Of a DNA stretch of 6,305 nt, positions 1 through 6,305 are shown one piece after another (the first letter of the stretch is position 1; each line of letters starts with the position of its first letter). Source of the DNA: Quisquiliibacterium sp. (GTDB taxonomy: Bacteria; Pseudomonadota; Gammaproteobacteria; Burkholderiales; Burkholderiaceae_E); assembly GCA_030830765.1 (NCBI GenBank), contig JAURMJ010000433.1:1-6305 (forward strand), read 5' to 3'. A program made the position numbers and the translations under genes. The notes under the pieces are model-generated. The model searched no databases. It was not told the DNA's origin and saw only the letters and a program-made list of their open reading frames with translations.

Positions 1-231
1 ATTCCGAGTCCCGGTTGAGATCAGCACCCGGGCACCAGCGAGCAAGGCTGGCACCAAATAGGCAAAGGTCTTACCGGTGCCGGTGCCGGCCTCCGCGATC
101 AAGCTACCCTGCGTTTCAATGGCTTCGGCAATTGCCTGGGCAAGCTGCAGTTGTCCGGGGCGGGCAACAAAGTCGGGTTGACTGGCAGCAATCGGGCCTT
201 CGGCCGAGAGTGCGTCACGCACAGCCTGCAT
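1..231 (-). CDS. DinG/YoaA-family ATP-dependent DNA helicase, N-terminal fragment
   Basis: Only the first 77 codons are in the window; the gene continues past the left edge. The visible part has an RPGQ stretch (residues 24-27) in the position of the family's Q-motif-like segment, then a Walker A motif AEAGTGTGKT (46-55) followed by FAYLVPALL, and later LISTGTRN (70-77), matching the helicase motif Ia region. This AEAGTGTGKT context is typical of superfamily 2 XPD/DinG-like helicases, which unwind DNA with a 5'-3' polarity and often carry an iron-sulfur cluster; the cluster cysteines would lie outside the window. I chose the ATG at 231 because a GAAGGG ribosome binding site (239-244 on the plus strand) lies 7 nt upstream. 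The N-terminal pattern EGPIA...RPGQ also fits, as I recall them, betaproteobacterial homologues from near their starts. A TTG at 264 is the alternative. The stop of the YdcH-like gene lies about 46 nt upstream, so the two may be co-transcribed. DinG versus YoaA cannot be settled from this fragment. Confidence 0.88.
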   Translation of the reverse strand, partial: MQAVRDALSAEGPIAASQPDFVARPGQLQLAQAIAEAIETQGSLIAEAGTGTGKTFAYLVPALLAGARVLISTGTRN

Positions 232-277
232 CAGCTGGCCCTTCGGCGAAACATCGAAAGTCAAGGAAAGTGGGCGC

Positions 278-478
278 CTATGCGGGAACGTCGGGAATCA
301 GCTGCATCTGGAGCAAGGCGATTGCATCTTTGATCTGCAGCTTGCGTTTCTTCAGGCGCCGCAATTGCAGCTCATCAAAACGTGTCTGCTGACCGACCGC
401 CTCGATCATTGAATCCAGGCCACGATGTTCGAGTTGCAGCTCCGCGATGCGTCGTTTAATCGATTCCACGTCAGTCAT
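278..478 (-). CDS. YdcH/DUF465-type small coiled-coil protein
   Basis: A 66-residue, highly charged and probably entirely helical protein. It begins MTDVESIKRRIAELQLEHRG and contains the run QLRRLKKRKLQIKD (residues 38-51), the most recognisable signature of the YdcH (DUF465) family, followed by a short tail ending IPDVPA. As I recall, betaproteobacterial members share the pattern 'DxLQLRRLKKRKLxLKDxI...MQLVPDIPA'. The family's function is not established; short length and heptad-like Leu/Ile spacing suggest a coiled-coil that self-associates or binds a partner. The frame stays open upstream to 685, but that extension overlaps the lipoprotein gene and does not resemble the family. The ATG at 478 is therefore preferred, with CAAGGA just upstream at a rather short spacing. 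It lies directly upstream of the DinG-like helicase gene. Confidence 0.85.
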   Translation of the reverse strand: MTDVESIKRRIAELQLEHRGLDSMIEAVGQQTRFDELQLRRLKKRKLQIKDAIALLQMQLIPDVPA

Positions 479-539
479 TGTCCTTGGCGAGGCGCAGATC
501 GCGAAGTCAGCTCGCTGCCGAGTCTTCGCTCCAATAATA

Positions 540-566
540 GTCTGTGCGATGACCTCCGGTACAGAC
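540..566. repeat. Inverted repeat GTCTGT / ACAGAC in the gap before the YdcH-like gene
   Basis: Two perfect 6-bp arms (540-545 and 561-566) flank a 15-nt spacer in the 112-nt gap between the lipoprotein stop and the YdcH-like start. On the minus strand the second arm is followed by TATTATTGG, which is AT-rich but not a U-tract. It could be a weak hairpin or a binding site for a dimeric regulator, or chance. This gap is the only place downstream of zapE where a new promoter could easily fit. A TATTAT hexamer is present, but I see no matching -35 at proper spacing. Confidence 0.25.
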
Positions 567-590
567 CCAAAGGATCTAGCACATCCGGCA

Positions 591-1043
591 TCAGCGAGGT
601 CCTTGCGTATCGAGACGCCGCGCCTCATCCAAAGTTTCCTGCTGGATCCTGGACTCTCGCAGGATGAATCGCGCCCGGATCTCAATCGTCTTTAATCGAT
701 ATTCGGCTTCACGACGCTCTGCCGCAAGGCGGTTCAAACAGTCAGTCACGAAAAATCTGTCGTAGCATCCACGTTCGCGTCGACGCCAGTCCAGATCCTT
801 CTCTTTGCGTACCTTTGCAACTGATGCAAGCGCACCCTCGGCTTGCTCACGATCCTTGATCCCTTCAGGATTCAGGGGCGGCAGATGGACAGATTCAGAC
901 GTAGAGGCACATCCAACCATCAGAAGCATCGCCAGCGCGAAACAATGAACCGCTGGCACACGTCGCCTGGCATGGCCGCGAGCGTCCTGGGCGCTTTGAG
1001 CAGCAATCACCCCGAAATCCCGCGAAGACAGACGAGCAATCAT
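591..1043 (-). CDS. Predicted outer-membrane or periplasmic lipoprotein, function unknown
   Basis: A 150-codon frame. An Arg-rich stretch (RRR, residues 27-29) precedes a hydrophobic segment, FALAMLLMVG (35-44), and a cysteine at 45 followed by ASTSES. This looks like a signal peptide ending in an imperfect lipobox (LMVGC; Met at -3 is tolerated but not ideal), so the mature protein would be lipid-anchored at Cys45. After a Pro-containing linker, the mature part is strongly charged and helical. A central block has two cysteines in CYDRFFVTDCLNR (93-105), followed by Arg/Glu-rich helix (RLAAERREAEYRLKTIEIRA). I recall similar uncharacterised betaproteobacterial proteins with a C...RFF...CL pattern but know no function. 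The two cysteines, eight residues apart, could form a disulfide in the periplasm (inference). The start is uncertain: the ATG at 1043 lies 6 nt after the zapE stop without a clear ribosome binding site, suggesting translational coupling. GTG codons at 1010 and 959 would give a shorter, more usual n-region. Confidence 0.7.
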   Translation of the reverse strand: MIARLSSRDFGVIAAQSAQDARGHARRRVPAVHCFALAMLLMVGCASTSESVHLPPLNPEGIKDREQAEGALASVAKVRKEKDLDWRRRERGCYDRFFVTDCLNRLAAERREAEYRLKTIEIRARFILRESRIQQETLDEARRLDTQGPR

Positions 1044-1049
1044 CGGATA

Positions 1050-2147
1050 TCAGGTCAGATTCGCGGCCAACCCACGACGCGGTGCATTCAGATATTCGCG
1101 CGACTGCATCTCGACAATCCGGCTCACCGTCCGGTGGAACTCGCCCGCCATTGCCCCAACCGTATACAAATCTTCAGGCTCGCACTCAGCTGAAATGAGC
1201 AGCTTGACCTTCTGATCGTAGAGCACATCGATCAGCCAGACAAAGCGGCGCGCCTCGGAGGACATTGCTGCGCTCATGCAGGGCACATCCGAGAGGATCA
1301 CCGTATGAAACTGACTGGCAATCTCAAGATAGTCATTCTGTGAGCGGGGTCCGCCACACAACGTCTTGAAATCGAACCAAATCACGCCTCCCGAGCGGCG
1401 CAAAGCATGAATCTCCCGATTTTCGATCATCAGGTGAGGGCTTTCCTCATGCGGCTCGGCCAGCAGCGCAAACGCCTCACGAAGCTCGGCATCTGAGCGC
1501 TCACCGAGCGGGGTGTGATACGCCTCGACCCGCTCCATTGAAAGACGCCGATAGTCGATGCCGGCATCCACACACATGACATCGAGGCTGCGCTTGAGCA
1601 GATCAATTGCAGGCAGAATCCGATCACGATGCAGACCGTCCGGGTAGAGCCTGTCCGGTTCGTAATTGGAGGTAATGACGAAGGTCACGCCATTGTTGAA
1701 CATGGCGCGCATCAAACGCTCAAGGATCATCGCGTCGGCAATGTCCGAGACATGAAACTCGTCAAAACAGATCAGCCGATATTTTCGCGCAATGCGCCGC
1801 GCAACTTCCTCAAGCGGATCCTGCATGCCTTTGAGATCGTCCAGGTCGCGATGCACACCACGCATAAACTCGTGGAAGTGAAGCCGTGTCTTTCTCTGAA
1901 CCGTAACAGCGCCGTAAAAGCAATCCATCAGGAAGCTCTTGCCCCTGCCCACGCCGCCATACAGCCACACGCCACGCGGAACCACCGGACGATTCACAAG
2001 CCTCATGAGGCGATTCGAGCGTCGCTTCTTGAAGTCGACAAAATCCGTGTGCATGCGCTGCAGCCGCTCCAGGGCCGCAGTCTGCGCCGCATCTGCCGTG
2101 AATCCGCGCTGCGTGAGTGCCTGCTGGTAGGCCTGTCGGACAGCCAT
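1050..2147 (-). CDS. zapE: ZapE/AFG1-family P-loop ATPase
   Basis: A 365-residue protein, close to the E. coli ZapE length of about 375. In order it shows Walker A GGVGRGKS (residues 64-71), the family segment RLHFHEFM (88-95), Walker B LICFDEF (125-131), and a sensor-like TSNYEPDRLYPDGLHRDR stretch (159-176). The AFG1 signature WFDFKTLCGGPRS (257-269) follows, leading into DYLEIASQFHTV, then RFVWLIDVLYD (301-311) and a C-terminal EFHRTVSRIVEMQS region. All catalytic elements look intact. In E. coli ZapE interacts with FtsZ and supports division under stress and low oxygen; mitochondrial AFG1/LACE1 helps turn over respiratory-chain subunits. The ATG at 2147 is preferred over an upstream in-frame GTG at 2180: the GTG has no ribosome binding site and its extra 11 residues would come from the hairpin region. 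A weak GGGG lies 8 nt before the ATG. The gene starts 58 nt after the lpdA stop and is likely co-transcribed with it. Confidence 0.93.
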   Translation of the reverse strand: MAVRQAYQQALTQRGFTADAAQTAALERLQRMHTDFVDFKKRRSNRLMRLVNRPVVPRGVWLYGGVGRGKSFLMDCFYGAVTVQRKTRLHFHEFMRGVHRDLDDLKGMQDPLEEVARRIARKYRLICFDEFHVSDIADAMILERLMRAMFNNGVTFVITSNYEPDRLYPDGLHRDRILPAIDLLKRSLDVMCVDAGIDYRRLSMERVEAYHTPLGERSDAELREAFALLAEPHEESPHLMIENREIHALRRSGGVIWFDFKTLCGGPRSQNDYLEIASQFHTVILSDVPCMSAAMSSEARRFVWLIDVLYDQKVKLLISAECEPEDLYTVGAMAGEFHRTVSRIVEMQSREYLNAPRRGLAANLT

Positions 2148-2162
2148 GTTCAAAGCCCCGTC

Positions 2163-2178
2163 GCCCGCGGGTGCGGGC
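2163..2178 (-). promoter_or_regulatory. GC-rich hairpin between lpdA and zapE
   Basis: The minus strand reads GCCCGC-ACCC-GCGGGC, a perfect 6-bp all-GC stem with a 4-nt loop, in the 58-nt lpdA-zapE gap. No U-tract follows (next bases are GACGGGGCTTTG), so it is not a standard intrinsic terminator. It lies 15 nt before the zapE ATG, close to the weak GGGG ribosome binding site. It could protect the 3' end of the sucA-sucB-lpdA message or damp zapE expression. Structure is seen; role is inference. Confidence 0.45.
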
Positions 2179-2205
2179 ACTCAGCGTCGTATGAAAAGCT
2201 CATGT

Positions 2206-3636
2206 TCACATGTTCAGCGCACGCTTATCGACAGCAAGAGCTGCCTCGCGCATGACTTCAGACATCGATGGGTGGGGATGGCAGATGCGTGCAATATCCT
2301 CTGCGGAGGCACGGAATTCCATCGCCACGGCCGCTTCGGAGATCAGATCAGAGGCGCTTGAGGCGATGACGTGCACACCCAGCACTTCATCAGTGCTGGC
2401 GTCGGCAAGCACCTTGACAAAACCGTCACTCTCCCCCGTCCCCAAGGCCCGGCCATTGACTGCAAACGGGAACTGTCCAGTCTTGTAGGCCCGCCCTTCG
2501 GTCTTCAACTGCTGCTCGGTCTTACCGACCCAGGCAATTTCCGGCGAGGTATAGATCACCCACGGGATACAGTTGTAGTCGATATGCGGTTTTTGACCCG
2601 CAATCAGTTCGGCAACCATGACGCCTTCGTCCTCGCCTTTGTGTGCAAGCATCGGACCACGAACAACATCCCCGATTGCAAAGAGACCGGGCAGCTTTGT
2701 ACGGCACTGATCATCGACATCAATAAAGCCACGCTCGTTGACCGCAAGTCCGACGGTCTCAAGACCAAGATTTTCAGTATTCGGCACACGACCAACTGAC
2801 ACGATCAGCCTGTCGACTTCGAGAAGCTGTTCGACGCCTTTGGCATCTGTAAAGCTAAGCTTCACCCCCTGCTTGCCTGGGTCGACTTTGTCGATCTTCA
2901 CGCCCAGTTCAATCTTCAAACCCTGCTTGGTGAAGATCTTCCAGCATTCCTTGGCGACCGCGTCATCGGCTGCTGCAAGAAAGGTCGGCAGCGCCTCCAG
3001 GACCGTAACCTCCGATCCCAGCCTGCGCCAGACCGAGCCGAGCTCAAGCCCGATCACCCCTGCCCCGATTACTCCAAGTCGCTTGGGTACGCTGGCGAAA
3101 GCGAGCGCACCCTCGTTGTCGCAGATCAGCTCGTTGTCTACCGGAATTCCCGATAGATGACGCGCCTTGGAACCTGTCGCGATGATCACGTTCTTGGCCT
3201 CGCTGACCTGAGTCTCCGTCTCGCCAGCCACTTCAACGCGATAAAACCCGTCTGCAGCACCCGCCAGCTTGCCGTGCCCCTTGAGCCAGGTGATCTTGTT
3301 CTTGCGAAACAGGAACTCAATTCCCTTGGTCATCTTGGTGACGATCGAATCCTTGCGGGCCACCATCTTCGCAACATCAACCTTCACATCCTGAACACTG
3401 ATGCCATGCACATCGAGGTGATGGCGGGCGTTGTCGTACTGCTCGGAGGATGCAAGGAGTGCCTTCGACGGAATGCACCCTACATTCAGGCAAGTACCGC
3501 CAAGCGCAAGCTCGCCCTTCGGATTGCGCCATTTCTCCACGCAAGCCACTTTGAAACCCAACTGCGCAGCACGGATTGCGCTGATATAACCGGCCGGCCC
3601 CGAGCCGATCACAATGACGTCGTAACGTTCAGCCAT
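2206..3636 (-). CDS. lpdA: Dihydrolipoyl dehydrogenase (E3) of the 2-oxoglutarate dehydrogenase complex
   Basis: A 476-residue flavoprotein that reoxidises dihydrolipoyl groups on E2 and passes electrons through FAD to NAD+. The N-terminal FAD-binding motif is VIGSGPAGY (residues 9-17). The redox disulfide is in [13 protein letters not shown], Cys49 and Cys54. An ATGSKAR segment (153-159) follows, then the NAD-binding [10 protein letters not shown] (191-200) and the second FAD motif FAIGDVV (319-325). The C-terminal interface domain carries the catalytic dyad in HPHPSMSE, His455 and Glu460. All active-site residues are present and length is normal. There is no N-terminal lipoyl domain, unlike the pyruvate-dehydrogenase E3 of some beta- and gammaproteobacteria; this fits the odhL type, as does its place after sucB. 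The ATG at 3636 is chosen because a GGGAGG ribosome binding site lies 9 nt upstream. An in-frame GTG at 3657 would overlap the sucB stop. The gap to sucB is only 17 nt, so the genes are surely one operon. Confidence 0.97.
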   Translation of the reverse strand: MAERYDVIVIGSGPAGYISAIRAAQLGFKVACVEKWRNPKGELALGGTCLNVGCIPSKALLASSEQYDNARHHLDVHGISVQDVKVDVAKMVARKDSIVTKMTKGIEFLFRKNKITWLKGHGKLAGAADGFYRVEVAGETETQVSEAKNVIIATGSKARHLSGIPVDNELICDNEGALAFASVPKRLGVIGAGVIGLELGSVWRRLGSEVTVLEALPTFLAAADDAVAKECWKIFTKQGLKIELGVKIDKVDPGKQGVKLSFTDAKGVEQLLEVDRLIVSVGRVPNTENLGLETVGLAVNERGFIDVDDQCRTKLPGLFAIGDVVRGPMLAHKGEDEGVMVAELIAGQKPHIDYNCIPWVIYTSPEIAWVGKTEQQLKTEGRAYKTGQFPFAVNGRALGTGESDGFVKVLADASTDEVLGVHVIASSASDLISEAAVAMEFRASAEDIARICHPHPSMSEVMREAALAVDKRALNM

Positions 3637-3645
3637 GGTTGACAG

Positions 3646-3651
3646 CCTCCC
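3646..3651 (-). promoter_or_regulatory. Ribosome binding site of lpdA
   Basis: GGGAGG on the minus strand, 9 nt before the ATG at 3636. It lies entirely within the 17-nt sucB-lpdA gap and decides the start against the upstream GTG at 3657. Confidence 0.75.
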
Positions 3652-3653
3652 GC

Positions 3654-4949
3654 TCACAGATCAAGCAACAGACGCGACGGATCTTCCAGCGCATCCTTGA
3701 TTGCAACCAGGAACAGCACCGCCTCACGACCATCGATGATACGGTGGTCATAGGACAGCGCCAGATAGTTCATCGGGCGGATCACAATCTGTCCATTTTC
3801 AACGACCGGTCTGTCCTTGGTCGCATGAATACCAAGAATGGCGGCTTGGGGCGGATTGATGATCGGGGTGGACAGCATCGAGCCGAAGACACCACCGTTC
3901 GAAATCGAGAAGGTTCCGCCGGTCAGTTCCTCAAGACCCAGCTTGCCCTCCCCAGCGCGTTTGCCGAAATCACCAACCTGCTTTTCGATCTGAGCAAAAT
4001 TCATCTGATCGGCATTGCGCACGACCGGAACAACCAGACCTCGTGGCGAGCCGACCGCAACCCCGACATCAAAGTAGCCGTGATAGACAATGTCATTGCC
4101 GTCGACCGATGCGTTGACGACCGGGTACTTCTTCAGTGCATGCACGGCGGCTTTGACAAAGAAGGACATGAAGCCCAGGCGGGTGCCATGCTCCTTTTCA
4201 AAGCGATCCTGATAACGCTTGCGCAGATCCATCACCGGTTGCATGTTGACCTCGTTAAAGGTCGTCAAAATGGCATTGGTAGCCTGGGACTGCAGCAGAC
4301 GCTCCGCCACCCGTTGACGCAACCGTGACATGGGCACACGTTGCTCAGGACGGCCCTCGAGCAGTTTGCCCAGGTCGACAGGCGCTTTGACCTGCGGCAA
4401 CGAGCTTGTTGGCACCCTGGTGGGGATCGACGCGGCCGATGTCAGGCCAGCTTGCTGACCGGCTCCTGAACTGACAGCGGCAAGGACGTCGCCTTTGGTG
4501 ATCCGACCATCGCGACCGCTTCCTGCAACCTGGCCACTGCCAAGGTTGTTCTCGGCCATCAGTTTGGCCGCAGCCGGCATCGCTACATTCCCCCTCAGAC
4601 CGCCGGCGGACGGCGCCGCACTGGACTGTGAGCCTGGGGCCGGCATCTCGGGCGCAGGTGCGGGCTGGGCCGGCGCCGCAGGCGCAGCTGTTACTGCCCC
4701 GGCCGTGGCCTCGGTGTCGATCACGGCAATGACTTCACCAGCGACAACGGTTGCGCCATCTTCCTTGACGATCTGGGTGATCACGCCAGCTGACGGTGCA
4801 GGCAATTCGAGAACAACCTTGTCGGTCTCGACATCAATCATGTTCTCGTCGCGGGAGACAGCCTCACCCACTTTCTTGTGCCATTGCAGCAACGTCGCTT
4901 CGGCGACCGATTCGGAAAGCTGCGGAACCTTCACTTCAATTAATGCCAT
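3654..4949 (-). CDS. sucB: Dihydrolipoyllysine succinyltransferase (E2 of 2-oxoglutarate dehydrogenase)
   Basis: A 431-residue E2 core protein that takes the succinyl group from E1 onto lipoyl-lysine and transfers it to CoA. The single N-terminal lipoyl domain (about 1-78) begins [15 protein letters not shown] and holds the lipoylation site in [10 protein letters not shown], Lys44. An Ala/Pro-rich flexible linker follows (about 82-118). Next is the peripheral-subunit-binding domain (about 120-158; [13 protein letters not shown] and GRITKGDVL), which docks E1/E3. A second linker (160-195) leads to the catalytic acyltransferase domain (about 200-431). Its marks are [12 protein letters not shown] (346-357), [10 protein letters not shown] (364-373) and the active-site DHRIIDG with His402 and Asp406. 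Length is typical of SucB. The ATG at 4949 matches the family's N-terminus and has GGAG 7 nt upstream. The frame is open for 46 more codons to an ATG at 5087, but that stretch is Arg-rich and unlike the family. Neighbours sucA and lpdA complete the complex. Confidence 0.97.
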   Translation of the reverse strand: MALIEVKVPQLSESVAEATLLQWHKKVGEAVSRDENMIDVETDKVVLELPAPSAGVITQIVKEDGATVVAGEVIAVIDTEATAGAVTAAPAAPAQPAPAPEMPAPGSQSSAAPSAGGLRGNVAMPAAAKLMAENNLGSGQVAGSGRDGRITKGDVLAAVSSGAGQQAGLTSAASIPTRVPTSSLPQVKAPVDLGKLLEGRPEQRVPMSRLRQRVAERLLQSQATNAILTTFNEVNMQPVMDLRKRYQDRFEKEHGTRLGFMSFFVKAAVHALKKYPVVNASVDGNDIVYHGYFDVGVAVGSPRGLVVPVVRNADQMNFAQIEKQVGDFGKRAGEGKLGLEELTGGTFSISNGGVFGSMLSTPIINPPQAAILGIHATKDRPVVENGQIVIRPMNYLALSYDHRIIDGREAVLFLVAIKDALEDPSRLLLDL

Positions 4950-5090
4950 CTTCTTACTCCGCTCGGAATATTCCGAGAATAGGGTCCTGCCCGCGAAAGG
5001 CGGTCTGCCCAGGCCCGATAAAACGTTTAATGGGTTTGCCGACCACAAGGGCGAGACACGCACACAGGCATGTCCCGTCACCCTCATTGG
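4950..5090 (-). other. sucA-sucB intergenic leader, 141 nt
   Basis: This is the longest non-coding stretch in the window. It holds a perfect 16-bp palindrome at 4962-4977, the sucB ribosome binding site GGAG (4957-4960 on the plus strand), a small AAACGTTT palindrome (5021-5028) and a weak 4-bp-stem hairpin (4991-5003). TTGTGG and TTTTAT hexamers exist on the minus strand but are about 19 nt apart and poor matches, so I do not call a promoter. The sucB frame runs open through the whole gap. Confidence 0.6.
4962..4977. promoter_or_regulatory. Perfect 16-bp palindrome just upstream of the sucB ribosome binding site
   Basis: CTCGGAATATTCCGAG reads the same on both strands. As RNA it would fold into a 6-bp stem with an AUAU loop, ending one nucleotide before the GGAG ribosome binding site of sucB. 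As DNA it could be the operator of a dimeric regulator. A hairpin here could mark a processing or stability site, or tune E2 translation relative to E1. The symmetry is seen directly; any role is inference. Confidence 0.45.
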
Positions 5091-6305
5091 TCAGGTCTTG
5101 CGGATGCGCGAACGCGGCGAGTCGCCAAACGCGGTCGCAATCAGGTCCTTTTGCTGCGCGTAGTGCTTGTCGTAGTACCCGACTGCAGGCGAAGCCGATG
5201 CCGGTCGACCGGCATAGGCAAGCTTTTGTCCTTCACGCAACGCCTCATTCATGTGATGCTGCATGTAGAACCAGGCGCCCTGGTTCTGCGGCTCATCCTG
5301 ACACCAGACAAGATTCGTTGCGTTCGGATACTTCTTGAGTTCGTTTTCAAAGGCCTTGTGCGCAAACGGATAGAGCTGCTCGATCCGGACCAGTGCAACA
5401 TCAGTGGCCTCGCGCTCGCGACGAGCCAGCAACAGGTCGTAATAGACCTTACCGGTACAGGCTATCACCCGTTTCACCTTGCGCGGATCAATCTTCGCGT
5501 CCGTTTCACCGATCACGGTCTGGAAGGCTCCCTTGGCCAGATCGTCGAGTGAAGAGATGGCTTCCTTGTTACGCAACAACGACTTGGGGGTCAGAATCAC
5601 CAGCGGCTTGCGGAACAGACGAATCATCTGACGGCGCAGCAGATGGAAAATCTGCGCTGGCGTGGTTGGCTGACAGACCTGCATGTTGTGCTCGGCACAA
5701 AGTTGCAGGAAGCGCTCCGGTCGTGCCGAAGAATGTTCGGGCCCCTGCCCTTCATAGCCGTGCGGGAGCATCATGGTCAGACCACAGGCCCGGCCCCACT
5801 TGGTTTCTCCCGAGCTGATGAACTGATCGATGACAACCTGTGCACCATTGACGAAATCGCCGAACTGAGCTTCCCAGATCACCAGCGAATTGGGCTCAGC
5901 GGTGGCATAACCGTACTCAAAGCCCAGGACGGCCTCCTCGGAGAGGACCGAGTCGATCACGGTAAACACGCCTTGATTCTCGGCAACATGCTGCAGCGGA
6001 ATGTAGGCGCCGCCGTCCCACTTCTCGCGTTTCTGGTCATGGAGCACAGAATGGCGATGCGTGAACGTGCCGCGGCCTGAATCCTGGCCCGACAGACGCA
6101 CGCTGTACCCAGACGACAACAGCGTTGCAAAACCGAGATGTTCGCCCATGCCCCAATCGAGGGGCAAATCGCCAGCTGCCATCGCACGACGATCAGCGAC
6201 AACTTTCTCGACGAGCGGATGCAACTTCAAGTCCTCAGGGATCGTCGTGATCAGCTTGCCGATCCGCTTGAGTTCTGCCTTGGGTACCGAGGTATCAGCT
6301 GCATC
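5091..6305 (-). CDS. sucA: 2-oxoglutarate dehydrogenase E1 component, C-terminal part
   Basis: The C-terminal 404 codons of an enzyme usually about 930-950 residues long; the start and the N-terminal thiamine-diphosphate domain lie beyond the right edge. E1 decarboxylates 2-oxoglutarate with thiamine diphosphate and succinylates the E2 lipoyl group. Counting from the first codon in the window, the visible part holds the start of the pyrimidine-binding transketolase-like domain, GEHLGFATLL (54-63). SGQDSGRGTFTHRHS (72-86) comes next, carrying the HRH motif typical of SucA, then FEYGYA (129-134) and EAQFGDFVNGAQ (145-156). HGYEGQGPEHSSAR (182-195) follows, and the C-terminal domain has LVWCQDEPQNQGAW and YAGRPASASPA near the end. 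The frame is open to the window edge, so an apparent start at 6230 is an internal TTG leucine codon. The reading frame is intact to the TGA at 5091. It leads the sucA-sucB-lpdA operon. Confidence 0.97.
   Translation of the reverse strand, partial: DAADTSVPKAELKRIGKLITTIPEDLKLHPLVEKVVADRRAMAAGDLPLDWGMGEHLGFATLLSSGYSVRLSGQDSGRGTFTHRHSVLHDQKREKWDGGAYIPLQHVAENQGVFTVIDSVLSEEAVLGFEYGYATAEPNSLVIWEAQFGDFVNGAQVVIDQFISSGETKWGRACGLTMMLPHGYEGQGPEHSSARPERFLQLCAEHNMQVCQPTTPAQIFHLLRRQMIRLFRKPLVILTPKSLLRNKEAISSLDDLAKGAFQTVIGETDAKIDPRKVKRVIACTGKVYYDLLLARREREATDVALVRIEQLYPFAHKAFENELKKYPNATNLVWCQDEPQNQGAWFYMQHHMNEALREGQKLAYAGRPASASPAVGYYDKHYAQQKDLIATAFGDSPRSRIRKT
5198..5215. repeat. Perfect 18-bp palindrome inside sucA
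   Basis: ATGCCGGTCGACCGGCAT is fully self-complementary. It lies within the sucA codons for Y-A-G-R-P-A-S, a conserved C-terminal segment of E1. Because the peptide AGRPA naturally allows GCCGGNCGNCCGGC-type codons, the symmetry may be a by-product of coding. It could still form a stable mRNA stem about 105 nt before the sucA stop, or be a protein-binding site. Confidence 0.4.

Noticed and set aside
232..264. TTG start at 264 for the helicase
   Set aside because: It has no good ribosome binding site, whereas the ATG at 231 has GAAGGG at 7 nt and fits the N-terminal pattern of homologues as I recall them.
479..685. 69-codon N-terminal extension of the YdcH-like protein
   Set aside because: It overlaps the lipoprotein gene and does not resemble the family; the ATG at 478 fits known members.
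2148..2180. Upstream GTG start for zapE
   Set aside because: It has no ribosome binding site, and the added residues derive from the GC hairpin.
3637..3657. Upstream GTG start for lpdA overlapping the sucB stop
   Set aside because: GGGAGG is placed for the ATG at 3636, and [16 protein letters not shown] is the usual family start.
4986..5046. Possible sigma70 promoter (TTGTGG, TTTTAT) for sucB
   Set aside because: Spacing is about 19 nt and both hexamers match poorly; not enough to call.
15..6080. Many plus-strand open frames, the longest at 1629-2255, 3639-4328 and 4495-5163
   Set aside because: They lie antisense to strongly recognised minus-strand genes, show no family resemblance and have low-complexity or compositionally odd translations. 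They are shadow frames.
5957..6202. Minus-strand 81-codon frame inside sucA, and similar ones at 1430-1627, 2522-2707 and 2604-2795
   Set aside because: These are out-of-frame readings of sucA, zapE and lpdA codons.
1..6305. Novel defence, mobile or secretion system
   Set aside because: Every gene found belongs to a housekeeping family or is a small conserved-looking unknown; no transposase, integrase, repeat array, toxin pair or tRNA-like boundary was seen.

Overview
The window is a stretch of bacterial chromosome with every supportable gene on the minus strand. Protein sequences, gene order and the moderately GC-rich composition suggest a betaproteobacterium (Burkholderiales- or Rhodocyclales-like). 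This placement comes from recalled family features; no search was run.

Read in the direction of transcription (right to left), the window begins inside sucA (odhA, E1 of 2-oxoglutarate dehydrogenase; C-terminal ~404 residues). It continues with sucB (odhB, E2 dihydrolipoyl succinyltransferase) and lpdA (odhL, E3 dihydrolipoyl dehydrogenase). Together these three make the complete 2-oxoglutarate dehydrogenase complex of the TCA cycle. Next comes zapE, an AFG1-type P-loop ATPase, and 6 nt after its stop a small predicted lipoprotein of unknown function. A gap of about 110 nt follows, then a 66-residue YdcH/DUF465-type coiled-coil protein. Last is the N-terminus of a DinG/YoaA-type DNA helicase, cut by the left edge of the window.

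Spacing suggests one transcription unit for sucA-sucB-lpdA, probably continuing through zapE and the lipoprotein. Two junctions carry hairpin-capable sequences. A perfect 16-bp palindrome sits just upstream of the sucB ribosome binding site, within an unusually roomy 141-nt gap. A GC-rich 6-bp-stem hairpin lies between lpdA and zapE. An 18-bp perfect palindrome lies inside the sucA coding sequence. The sucA promoter is outside the window, and no convincing sigma70 promoter or U-tract terminator was seen.

No mobile element, CRISPR array, tRNA, rRNA, phage gene or defence system was found. This is mostly a conserved housekeeping region. The least understood pieces are the lipoprotein and the palindromes. 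No gene-free stretch exceeds 141 bases.
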